From Clostridiales bacterium (GTDB lineage: Bacteria > Bacillota > Clostridia > Oscillospirales > Oscillospiraceae): 64,000 nt of DNA. Positions 1-8,367 of the stretch are shown piece by piece (the first letter of the stretch is position 1; the number at the start of each line of letters is the position of its first letter). The DNA lies in NCBI GenBank assembly GCA_025757645.1, contig CP107216.1, positions 1,363,501-1,427,500 of the forward strand, given 5' to 3'. The notes beneath the pieces are model-generated. The model was not told where the DNA came from. It saw only the letters and a program-made list of their open reading frames with translations, and made no database searches. The position numbers were made by a program, and so were the translations under genes.

Positions 1-585
1 TCCTCGCTCTTCGAGCTTGCACCGGAGCGTGTGCTCTCCGTCGGGACGTTCAGCAAGGTGCTCTTTCCGTCCGTGCGGCTGGGCTACATCGTGGCGCCGC
101 GGCAGCTGGTCGCCTCGTTGTGCACGCAAAAGCGCCTGTCTGACCACCACACCAATTCGCTCGATCAGCTTGCACTGGCGGCGTTTTTGCGCGATGGGGA
201 GCTCGAGCGGCACACCCGCCGCATGAAAAAGGAATACAGAGCCCGCCGTGATGATCTGACGGACTGCCTGCGTGCGCAGTTCGGGCCTGTGGTACACATC
301 AGCGGCGGTGCTGCGGGCATGAATCTGGTCGCGGCCTTTGACGGGGTCGACTGCATGGATGTGCTCGTCCGGCGGATGCTGCAGCAGGGCGCTTACACCG
401 TGCCGGTCGAGCAGCAGGCCGCTGTGAAGGGCCAGCACAAAAACAAGCTCATTCTGCGCTATTCCGGCCTGACGCGCGACGAGCTTGCGCTCGGCGCAGC
501 GCAGCTGAAAGCGCGGCGATCGCGCCCGATCGGCCGGTGGATGCATGGCAAAAAAGAAGCCCCCACGGCGGCCATACAACAATAG
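1..585 (+). CDS. MocR/PdxR-type regulator, aminotransferase-like domain (3' fragment)
   Basis: The frame is open from base 1, so the N-terminus lies outside the window. The visible 194 residues are the C-terminal part of a fold-type I PLP aminotransferase domain. The block GTFSKVLFPSVRLGYIVAP near the start carries the expected PLP-binding lysine (GTFSK). That sequence style is typical of MocR-type GntR regulators, in which a winged helix is fused to an aminotransferase-like effector domain. The winged helix itself is not visible, so a free aminotransferase cannot be excluded. The stop codon lies in the loop of a strong terminator hairpin, so this is probably the last gene of its transcript. 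Confidence 0.7.
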   Translation, partial: SSLFELAPERVLSVGTFSKVLFPSVRLGYIVAPRQLVASLCTQKRLSDHHTNSLDQLALAAFLRDGELERHTRRMKKEYRARRDDLTDCLRAQFGPVVHISGGAAGMNLVAAFDGVDCMDVLVRRMLQQGAYTVPVEQQAAVKGQHKNKLILRYSGLTRDELALGAAQLKARRSRPIGRWMHGKKEAPTAAIQQ

Positions 586-602
586 CCGCCGTGGGGGCTT
601 TG
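558..602 (+). terminator. Intrinsic terminator overlapping the end of the MocR-like gene
   Basis: A perfect 15-bp stem, AGCCCCCACGGCGGC (558-572) paired with its complement at 585-599, is followed by only two T residues. The TAG stop of the upstream gene lies in the loop. Its 3' edge touches the CCA end of the convergent tRNA-Leu gene. Confidence 0.75.
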
Positions 603-684
603 GTGCGCCTGAAGGGACTCGAACCCACACGCTGAAAGCACGAGAACCTAAATCTCGCATGTCTACCAATTCCATCACAGGCGC
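601..684 (-). tRNA. tRNA-Leu (anticodon UAG)
   Basis: The minus strand folds as a class II tRNA. The acceptor GCGCCTG pairs with CAGGCGC, the anticodon stem CGAGA/TCTCG encloses loop TTTAGGT (anticodon TAG, reading CUA/CUN leucine codons), and the T arm contains GGTTCGAGTCC. The 3' CCA is encoded (601-603). The extra length compared with a 76-nt tRNA fits the long variable arm of tRNA-Leu. Confidence 0.93.
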
Positions 685-796
685 AAACAGAAAGCGGCGG
701 TATTGGCCGCCGCTCATAAGCCTCTATTTTGACACGGGGAGGTTCCCGAGGCGGAGCAAAACGCTGTATCCGCGCACCGTTACAAACGGCACAATT

Positions 797-825
797 ATCT
801 TACCACAGCCGTGTCGGCTTGACAA
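797..825 (-). promoter_or_regulatory. Putative sigma-A promoter for tRNA-Leu
   Basis: The minus strand reads TTGTCA, 17 nt, TAAGAT. It lies about 113 nt upstream of the tRNA-Leu 5' end with no gene in between. A GC-rich hairpin (AGCGGCGG ... CCGCCGCT) lies in the putative leader. Confidence 0.5.
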
Positions 826-870
826 GTGGGCAAACGCAAATGCCGCGCAAAACTTTCTTGTCCACACAAA

Positions 871-899
871 TTGACAACCGTCCGGAAACCTGATATCAT
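871..899 (+). promoter_or_regulatory. Sigma-A promoter of the EamA transporter gene
   Basis: TTGACA (871-876), a 17-nt spacer and TATCAT (894-899), with the start codon 35 nt downstream. Confidence 0.75.
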
Positions 900-933
900 G
901 CTCTGTCGAAAGCTTGATCTGGAGGGGTGCAGA

Positions 934-1824
934 ATGCAGAAATATACGGCGTCCGTCATCACGGCTGGGTGTCTCTGGGGCTTGATGGGTCTGTTCACGC
1001 GCACACTGGCGACCTATGGCGTGGATTCCACGGGCGCGATCGTGCTGCGCTGCGGCATTGCGGCGCTGCTGTTCGCCGTCACGCTGTTCGTGCGCGACCC
1101 AAAGCAGTTTCGCATTCGGCTCAAAGACATCTGGTGTTTTATCGGCGCCGGCATCTGCAGCCTGCTGTTTTTCACGTATTGCTATTTTCAGGCCATCACG
1201 ATCATGGATCTGTCCACGGCGGCCGTGCTGCTGTACACCGCGCCGTCGATCGTCATGATCCTCTCGCTGATCCTGTTTCACGAGCGTATCACGGTGCAGA
1301 AGCTCATCGCGCTCGTGCTGGCGTTTGCCGGCTGCTGTCTGGTGTCGCTCGTCGGCGGGGAGCACAAGCTCTCCACGGTCGGCATTCTCTACGGCCTCGG
1401 CGCGGGCTTCGGCTATGCGCTCTACAGCATCTTCGCCCGCTACGCGCTCGACCGCGGCTATTCGAGCAACACCATCAACTTTTATTCCTGCCTGCTGACC
1501 ACCATCGGCGCGGCCATCATCTGGGGCGCGGCGCAGCCGCTCGGCGTCATGATCGGTTCGTGGAAGGGCTTCGGCCTGTGCACGGCGCTCGGCATCGTCA
1601 CGTGCTATCTGCCGTATCTGCTCTATACCTATGGTCTCACAGGGCTCGAGACGGGTAAGGCGTCCATCCTGGCGTCGTTTGAGCCGGTCGTGGCGACGCT
1701 GGTCGGCATCTTCGTGTTCCACGAAAAACTCACACCGCTCAGCGCCCTCGGCTGCGTGTGCGTGCTCTCGGCCGTCGTGCTGCTCAATCTCAAACGCCGG
1801 CAGAAAGCAAACGAAATCCCATAA
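934..1824 (+). CDS. EamA/DMT-family transporter
   Basis: This is a 296-residue integral membrane protein of the drug/metabolite transporter superfamily with two EamA repeats, about ten predicted hydrophobic helices. The N-terminal segment (MQKYTASVITAGCLWGLMGL) and the second-repeat signature near the C-terminus (GKASILASFEPVVATLVGIFVFHE) are typical. The start at 934 was chosen over in-frame codons upstream because GGAGGGG lies just before it (921-927) and the N-terminus then matches the family. It is monocistronic, with its own promoter and a terminator. The substrate cannot be read from sequence; the family exports amino acids, metabolites or drugs. Confidence 0.88.
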   Translation: MQKYTASVITAGCLWGLMGLFTRTLATYGVDSTGAIVLRCGIAALLFAVTLFVRDPKQFRIRLKDIWCFIGAGICSLLFFTYCYFQAITIMDLSTAAVLLYTAPSIVMILSLILFHERITVQKLIALVLAFAGCCLVSLVGGEHKLSTVGILYGLGAGFGYALYSIFARYALDRGYSSNTINFYSCLLTTIGAAIIWGAAQPLGVMIGSWKGFGLCTALGIVTCYLPYLLYTYGLTGLETGKASILASFEPVVATLVGIFVFHEKLTPLSALGCVCVLSAVVLLNLKRRQKANEIP

Positions 1825-1827
1825 AGA

Positions 1828-1863
1828 AACCGTCCGTTCCCGATCGGGAGCGGACGGTTTTTG
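1828..1863 (+). terminator. Bidirectional terminator between EamA and aminotransferase genes
   Basis: Stem AACCGTCCG/CGGACGGTT with an inner CCCGATCGGG palindrome is flanked by T residues on the plus strand and A residues on the other side. It can therefore serve both convergent genes. Confidence 0.75.
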
Positions 1864-1873
1864 CGTATGCAGC

Positions 1874-3064
1874 TTATTTGTTGTTGTAGGCTTCGATGCC
1901 CTTGGCAAGCAGCTCCATGGAGCGCTTGAGGGCGTCCTGATTGATGACGTAGGCCATGCGGATCTCATTGACGCCGGTGTGTGGGGTCTTGTAGAAGCTC
2001 TCGGCCGGGGTGAACATGAGCGTGTCGCCGTTGTCGTCAAACTCCTCGAGCATGAACAGTTGGAACTTCTCCGCGTCGTCCACGGGAAGCTTGGCCATGA
2101 CGTAGAACGCGCCCTTCGGCTCGGAGTAAATGACGCCGGGGATCTTCTTGAGCCCATCGACGAGCGTGTCACGGCGGGCCTTGTATTCCTTGCGCACGGC
2201 GTCGAAGTACTCGGGGCCGACGGTGTAGAGTGCGGCGGACGCGACCTGGTCGATCGTCGAGGCGCACAGGCGGCCCTGGCACCACTTCATGGCGTTGTTG
2301 TAGAGCTCTGCGTTGCGCGTGATCACACAGCCGATGCGCGCGCCGCAGGCGCTGAAGCGCTTGGACACGGAGTCGATGACGACGACGTTGTCCTCATATC
2401 CCTCGAGCTGCAGCAGGCTCATGAGCTTCTCGCCGCCGTAAACAAACTCGCGGTACACCTCGTCGCCGATGATGAACAGGTTATGCTCCTTGGCGATGTC
2501 GGCCATGAGACGGAGCTCTTCCTCGGTGAGGATCGTGCCGGTCGGGTTGCCGGGGTTTGTGAAGAGGATGGCGCGGGTGTGCTCGTTGATGCAGGACTCG
2601 ACGCGCTCGCGGATGGCGAACTTGTAGTTCTCCTCCGGCGTTGTGGTGATTGGGCGGATGGTCGCGCCGGTCAGCGTGACGAACGTGCTGTAGTTCGGGT
2701 AGAACGGCTCGGGGATGATGATCTCGTCGCCTTCGTCGAGAATGCAGCTGAGCGCGATCTGCAGCGCCTCACTGCCGCCGGTGGTGATGAGCACCTGCTT
2801 GTTAGTGATGGGCGCATCGATCTTGCCGTAGTAGTTGACGACCGCGTCGATCATCTCGGGCACGCCGTCGGACGGGGCGTAGGCCAGGACCGGCTGGCTG
2901 AAGTTTTTCACAGCCTCAAAGTAGGCCGCGGGGGTGGCAATATCGGGCTGGCCGATGTTCAGGTGGTAGAGTTTCTTGCCCTTTTTGGCAGCCTCGTTTG
3001 CATAGGGCGCGAACTTGCGCATAGGCGAGAGGCCGCATTTTTCGATCTTACTGGAAAATTTCAT
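1874..3064 (-). CDS. Pyridoxal-phosphate aminotransferase, class I/II (AspC-like)
   Basis: This 396-residue fold-type I aminotransferase transfers amino groups between an amino acid and a 2-oxoacid in the cytoplasm. Visible signatures are the substrate loop NIGQPDI, TTGGSEALQ, the NPGNPTGTIL block, GDEVYREF, and the PLP lysine in SVSKRFSACGARIG. The start is set at MKFSSKIEK because GGAGGAGC precedes it; an in-frame ATG 60 nt upstream gives a Lys-rich extension foreign to the family. It is monocistronic with a clear promoter. Aspartate or aromatic/branched-chain specificity cannot be decided; AspC-like is the most economical label. Confidence 0.88.
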   Translation of the reverse strand: MKFSSKIEKCGLSPMRKFAPYANEAAKKGKKLYHLNIGQPDIATPAAYFEAVKNFSQPVLAYAPSDGVPEMIDAVVNYYGKIDAPITNKQVLITTGGSEALQIALSCILDEGDEIIIPEPFYPNYSTFVTLTGATIRPITTTPEENYKFAIRERVESCINEHTRAILFTNPGNPTGTILTEEELRLMADIAKEHNLFIIGDEVYREFVYGGEKLMSLLQLEGYEDNVVVIDSVSKRFSACGARIGCVITRNAELYNNAMKWCQGRLCASTIDQVASAALYTVGPEYFDAVRKEYKARRDTLVDGLKKIPGVIYSEPKGAFYVMAKLPVDDAEKFQLFMLEEFDDNGDTLMFTPAESFYKTPHTGVNEIRMAYVINQDALKRSMELLAKGIEAYNNK

Positions 3065-3122
3065 GTTGCTCCTCCGTTTTTTCTTTGTATTTTTGGTTTC
3101 TTTTTTGCTCTCAAACACATTC

Positions 3123-3151
3123 ATGATAACGCATTTTTTCCGAAACTACAA
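3123..3151 (-). promoter_or_regulatory. Sigma-A promoter of the aminotransferase gene
   Basis: The minus strand reads TTGTAG, 17 nt, TATCAT, 59 nt upstream of the chosen start codon. Confidence 0.6.
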
Positions 3152-3206
3152 CTGATTTTTTGGAAAAAACCGGTCACAAATTTAACAATCACGCCGCATG
3201 GGGAAG

Positions 3207-3247
3207 GGAAAAACAAGAGGCCGCCGCAGCTTTGCGCTGCGGCGGCC
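3207..3247 (-). terminator. Terminator after uraA
   Basis: On the minus strand, GGCCGCCGCAGC, loop GCAAA and GCTGCGGCGGCC form a perfect 12-bp stem followed by TCTTGTTTTT. It lies 27 nt past the uraA stop. Confidence 0.85.
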
Positions 3248-3273
3248 GGTGCGTATCTGGTTTCGATGCGGGC

Positions 3274-4635
3274 TCAGACCTTGAAGTCCACAGAGGTCGC
3301 ACCCTGATCGTCCTGCTCGAAGGTGTAGTCCTTGCCGGGCAGGATGGCGTTGAGCAGGATGCCCACGATGGAGGAGACAGCCAGACCCGACAGGGACACG
3401 ACGCCGATCTGGATGCTGCCGGAGTAGGTGATGCCGATGGCGAGCACGAGGATGAGCGCGGCGATGATGACGTTGCGGGTGTTGGTGAAGTCGACCTTGT
3501 TCTCGACGACGTTGCGCACGCCGACAGCGGAGATCATGCCGTAGAGCACGAGGGACACGCCGCCGATGGTGGCCGTCGGCATGGCGGACACGAGGGCCGC
3601 GAATTTCGGGCAGAAGGACACGACGATCGCAATGCAGGCCGCGATGCGGATCACGCGGGGATCGTAGACGCGGGACAGGGCGAGCACGCCGGTGTTCTCA
3701 CCGTAGGTGGTGTTGGCCGGAGCGCCGAAGAGGGAAGCGAGGGTGGTGGCCAGGCCGTCGCCCAGCAGGGTGCGGTGGAAGCCGGGGTCGACCATGAAGT
3801 TCTTGCCGCAGGTGGAGGAGATGGCGCAGATATCGCCGATGTGCTCGACCATGGTGGCAAGGGACAGGGGCACGACCGTCAGCACGGCGGACCAGAGGAC
3901 GCCGCTGTCGACCGGGCCGGCGAAGAGGTGGAACACGCTGTTTTTCCAGAAGATCGGCAGGCCGAACCACTTGGCACTGCTGACGGCAGCGGCGACGGAG
4001 GCGCGCTCCGCGGGATCAACGATGAGTGCGAAGATGTAAGAGCCGAGCACGCCGAGCAGGATCGGGATGATCTTGGCCATGCCCTTGCCCCACATGTTGA
4101 AGCCGATGACGATCAGGATCGCGACGACGGCGACGAGCCAGTTGGCACGGCAGTTGGTGATGGCGGAAGAGGACAGCGTCAGGCCGATGGCGATGATGAT
4201 CGGGCCGGTGACGATCGGCGGGAAGTAGCGCATGACTTTCTTGACGCCGAAGATCTTGAACAGTGTCGACAGGATGATGTACATCAGGCCCGCGATGGCG
4301 ACGCCGAAGCAGGCGTATGCCAGCAGGTCGTTGTTGTAAATGGCGGAGCCGTCGGCGTTCGTGCCGATGGTGCGCACGGCGTTGTAGCCGCCGATGAAGG
4401 CGAACGAGCTGCCGAGGAAGGCCGGGACCTTACCCTTGGTCAGCAGGTGGAACAGCAGCGTGCCGATGCCGGCAAACAGTAGGGTCGTTGCGACGTCGAG
4501 GCCGGACAGCGCCGGGACGAGGACGGTCGCGCCGAACATGGCGAACATGTGCTGGAGACCCAGAATGAACATTCTGGGCTTGCCGAGTGTACGTGCGTCG
4601 TACACCGGCTCGGTACCGATGGAGCTTTTACTCAT
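3274..4635 (-). CDS. uraA: Uracil permease (NCS2 family)
   Basis: This 453-residue nucleobase:cation symporter 2 protein has about twelve to fourteen hydrophobic segments and is predicted to import uracil across the membrane. The family signature AGAPANTTYGENTGVLALSRVYDPR is visible in the sixth-decile region (only partly quoted), together with AFLGSSFAFIGGYNAV near residue 75. It lies directly downstream of pyrR, separated by 35 nt, with GGGAGG before its ATG; this pairing is the classic pyrimidine-regulated unit. A uracil substrate is inferred from context plus the signature; xanthine permeases are the main alternative. Confidence 0.9.
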   Translation of the reverse strand: MSKSSIGTEPVYDARTLGKPRMFILGLQHMFAMFGATVLVPALSGLDVATTLLFAGIGTLLFHLLTKGKVPAFLGSSFAFIGGYNAVRTIGTNADGSAIYNNDLLAYACFGVAIAGLMYIILSTLFKIFGVKKVMRYFPPIVTGPIIIAIGLTLSSSAITNCRANWLVAVVAILIVIGFNMWGKGMAKIIPILLGVLGSYIFALIVDPAERASVAAAVSSAKWFGLPIFWKNSVFHLFAGPVDSGVLWSAVLTVVPLSLATMVEHIGDICAISSTCGKNFMVDPGFHRTLLGDGLATTLASLFGAPANTTYGENTGVLALSRVYDPRVIRIAACIAIVVSFCPKFAALVSAMPTATIGGVSLVLYGMISAVGVRNVVENKVDFTNTRNVIIAALILVLAIGITYSGSIQIGVVSLSGLAVSSIVGILLNAILPGKDYTFEQDDQGATSVDFKV

Positions 4636-4670
4636 AGATTTTTTCCTCCCGTGAAAATTTAATCTATTCT

Positions 4671-5216
4671 TTATCCTCTCTCGAGGATGCAGACACTGTT
4701 CTCTCCGTCCGTTTCCTGCAGGCGGACGGCCACGACCTCGCTCTTGGAGGTTGGGATGTTCTTGCCGACGTAATTGGCCTTGATCGGAAGCTCCGAATGG
4801 CCGCGGTCGATCAGGGAAAAGAGCTGGATGCGCGCCGGACGGCCGAGTTGCATCACGGCGTCGAGCGCTGCGCGCGCGGTGCGGCAGGTGTAGATCACAT
4901 CGTCGACCAGCACGACGGTCTTGCCCGCAATGGGGAAGGGAATGTCCGTCCGGTTGAGTACCGGCGCGTCCGCGACCGTGGACAGATCATCGCGGTAGAG
5001 CGTGATGTCCAGCTCGCCGACCGGCAGCTGCACGCCGTCGATCTTCTCAATGTTTTTTGCAAGGCGGCGGGCCAGCGGCACACCGCGCGTGCGGATGCCG
5101 ATCAGGCACAGGTCGTCCGTGCCGTCGTTTTTCTCGAGGATCTCATGCGCGATGCGCACGAGCGTACGGTCGATGGCGGCTTCGTCCATGATCTTTGCCT
5201 TGAATTTCAGCTCCAC
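4671..5216 (-). CDS. pyrR: Bifunctional pyrimidine operon regulator / uracil phosphoribosyltransferase
   Basis: PyrR is a UMP-responsive RNA-binding attenuation protein with weak uracil phosphoribosyltransferase activity. The 181-residue product shows GIRTRGVPLARRLA, the PRPP-loop region VLVDDVIYTCRTARAALDA, and the C-terminal DRGHSELPI...YVGKNIPTS block diagnostic of PyrR. The start is taken as GTG at 5216, preceded by GGAGGAGGG at good spacing; longer in-frame starts would run back through the leader terminator. The PRPP loop reads TCRT where the usual sequence is TGRT (codon TGC at 4884-4886). It heads a pyrR-uraA unit with a promoter and leader terminator of its own. Confidence 0.9.
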   Translation of the reverse strand: MELKFKAKIMDEAAIDRTLVRIAHEILEKNDGTDDLCLIGIRTRGVPLARRLAKNIEKIDGVQLPVGELDITLYRDDLSTVADAPVLNRTDIPFPIAGKTVVLVDDVIYTCRTARAALDAVMQLGRPARIQLFSLIDRGHSELPIKANYVGKNIPTSKSEVVAVRLQETDGENSVCILERG

Positions 5217-5237
5217 AGCGATCCCTCCTCCGGGCAT

Positions 5238-5268
5238 AAAAAAACACCCTGTCCGGATACAGACAAGG
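5238..5268 (-). terminator. Leader terminator upstream of pyrR (probable pyrimidine attenuator)
   Basis: On the minus strand CCTTGTC pairs with GACAGGG around an 8-nt loop and is followed by TGTTTTTTT, ending 21 nt before the pyrR GTG. It lies between the promoter and the gene, as expected for transcription attenuation. The upstream strand GGCAAGG could pair with CCTTG in a competing antiterminator. I could not recognise a full canonical PyrR-binding loop. Confidence 0.65.
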
Positions 5269-5357
5269 CGGCAACGCGCAGGGAGAGCCCGCAGTGATTC
5301 CATTGACCGTGACACCTTGCCGGTATCTCGTACCGACTTAAAAATATCAGCTTGCAC

Positions 5358-5386
5358 AGCATACCACCGTATCTCGTGCTTGTCAA
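5358..5386 (-). promoter_or_regulatory. Sigma-A promoter of pyrR-uraA
   Basis: The minus strand reads TTGACA, a 17-nt spacer, TATGCT. It implies a leader of about 130 nt before pyrR. Confidence 0.75.
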
Positions 5387-5410
5387 CAGCAAATTCACAT
5401 TTTCGTCACA

Positions 5411-5444
5411 AAAACTTGTCCCTCCCGGTTTCGGCGGGAGGGAC
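5411..5444 (-). terminator. Terminator after glnS
   Basis: The minus strand has GTCCCTCCCG, a 7-nt loop and CGGGAGGGAC, then AAGTTTTT. It lies 20 nt beyond the glnS stop. Confidence 0.85.
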
Positions 5445-5463
5445 AGGATACATGATTTTGCGG

Positions 5464-7125
<1,662 letters not shown>

Positions 7126-7177
7126 AGTGTCTTGTCAACTCCACATAAATTTGCGATGGGCAGAAAATTGTAAAGGT

Positions 7178-7206
7178 ATTATACACGATTCGTTTTCTGT
7201 TTACAA
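7178..7206 (-). promoter_or_regulatory. Promoter of glnS
   Basis: The minus strand reads TTGTAA (7201-7206), 17 nt, TATAAT (7178-7183). The -35 overlaps the -35 of the divergent promoter at 7200-7205. Confidence 0.7.
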
Positions 7207-7228
7207 TATCGAAAAAGAAATATATAAT
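7200..7228 (+). promoter_or_regulatory. Promoter of the thioredoxin-reductase-like gene
   Basis: TTTACA (7200-7205), 17 nt, consensus TATAAT (7223-7228). Confidence 0.75.
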
Positions 7229-7264
7229 TCAGACAGGATTGTAAGACAACGGAGGTGCGGACAT

Positions 7265-8071
7265 ATGTATGACCTGCTCATCATCGGCGGCGGCCCGGCT
7301 GGGCTGTCGGCGGCCATGACGGCGCGCAACCGGAATTTGACCGTGTGCGTGATCTGCGGCGGCGCGGCCGACAGCGCGCTGTATAAAGCCGGCCATGTCA
7401 CAAATTACCCCGGTGTGCCGGATGTCTCCGGCCCCGCGCTGCTCGAGACCATGACGCAGCAGGCGCGCGATCTTGGCGCGGACATGCTGCGCGAGCGGGC
7501 GCTGTCGGCCATGCCGATGGGCAAAACGTTCGGCGTCTCGGCGGGCAAGGAATTTGTGGAGGGCAGGGCGCTTCTGCTTGCGACCGGCATTGCCCAGCGC
7601 GGCACGTTTCCCGGGGAAACGGCGTTTCTCGGCCGCGGCGTGAGCTACTGCGCTACCTGCGACGGCATGCTCTACCGCGGCAAGCGCGCGGCGGTCATCG
7701 GCCTGGCGGCGGACGCCCCGGCGGAGGCGGACTTCCTGCGTGAGATCGGCTGCGACGTGCAGTATTACGACGGAAAAAAGCACCGCTTTGAGATCCGCGG
7801 CGCCGAGCGGGCGGACACGCTCGTGATCGACGGCGCGGCACAGCCGGCGGACGTCATCTTCGTCCTGCGCGCGGGCTTTGCGGCCGATACGCTTCTGCCC
7901 GGCATCGCCACGGAAAAGGGCCACATCGTCGTGGATGAAAGCTATGCCGCGAGCATTCCCGGCGTTTTCGCGGCCGGGGACTGCACCGGCGCGCCCTATC
8001 AGATCCCGGCGGCGGTCGGCGAGGGCAACCGCGCGGCACTTTCGGTCGTGCGCTGGCTCAGAAACGCTTGA
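7265..8071 (+). CDS. Thioredoxin-reductase-like flavoprotein with degenerate pyridine-nucleotide domain
   Basis: The 268-residue protein has an N-terminal FAD-binding motif (YDLLIIGGGPAGLSAAMTA), the redox-active CATC disulfide in SYCATCDGMLY, and the C-terminal FAD contact GVFAAGDCTG. It is therefore a low-molecular-weight thioredoxin reductase-family enzyme. It is shorter than the usual 305-320 residues. The expected second Rossmann GxGxxA and the HRRxxxR motif for NADPH are not visible; instead the region reads AAVIGLAADAPAEADFL and is contracted. It may use another electron donor, for example ferredoxin, as described for clostridial FFTR-type enzymes, or no NADPH. The start is supported by GGAGGTG upstream. 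Confidence 0.82.
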   Translation: MYDLLIIGGGPAGLSAAMTARNRNLTVCVICGGAADSALYKAGHVTNYPGVPDVSGPALLETMTQQARDLGADMLRERALSAMPMGKTFGVSAGKEFVEGRALLLATGIAQRGTFPGETAFLGRGVSYCATCDGMLYRGKRAAVIGLAADAPAEADFLREIGCDVQYYDGKKHRFEIRGAERADTLVIDGAAQPADVIFVLRAGFAADTLLPGIATEKGHIVVDESYAASIPGVFAAGDCTGAPYQIPAAVGEGNRAALSVVRWLRNA

Positions 8072-8096
8072 CAAACGGCGCGGCAGGGCCTATAAT
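8068..8096 (+). promoter_or_regulatory. Sigma-A promoter of the valS T-box transcript
   Basis: TTGACA (8068-8073), 17 nt, TATAAT (8091-8096): a near-consensus promoter that overlaps the stop codon of the upstream flavoprotein gene. Confidence 0.85.
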
Positions 8097-8102
8097 TTTC
8101 CC

Positions 8103-8337
8103 ATCCATTTGCGAAGAAGGGGAGGAGTAGTCTCCCGGCGGACGTCAGAGAGAAGGCGGTTGGTGCGAGCCTTTCGGATGCCGGAGATGAAGGTCGCCCC
8201 GGAGCAGCCGGCCTGAACGGAGTAGGGCGGCCGGGTTCTCCCGTTACAGAGACAAGAGTGTCACGCGCCTGCGTGGAATTCAGGTGGTACCGCGGTTTCG
8301 ATCGCCCTGAAACAGTTCGTTTCGGGGCGATTTTTTT
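8103..8337 (+). ncRNA. T-box riboswitch controlling valS
   Basis: The conserved T-box core AGGTGGTACCGCGG lies at 8282-8295. It is followed by a terminator with stem ATCGCCCTGAAAC/GTTTCGGGGCGAT (8301-8331) and a run of seven Ts. Stem I carries the usual GGAGTAGTCTCC and CAGAGAG blocks. The candidate specifier is GTC (8193-8195) in the ATGAAGGTCGCC loop, a valine codon matching valS. Uncharged tRNA-Val should stabilise the antiterminator. The specifier call is inference from position; the T-box identity is firm. Confidence 0.93.
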
Positions 8338-8367
8338 GCGCCCCGGCAATCTTAAAGGAGGAGAGCC

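Noticed and set aside
5269..5350. A canonical PyrR-binding loop in the pyrR leader
   Set aside because: The expected UCC-NGNGAGG-type loop could not be located; only the terminator and promoter are claimed.
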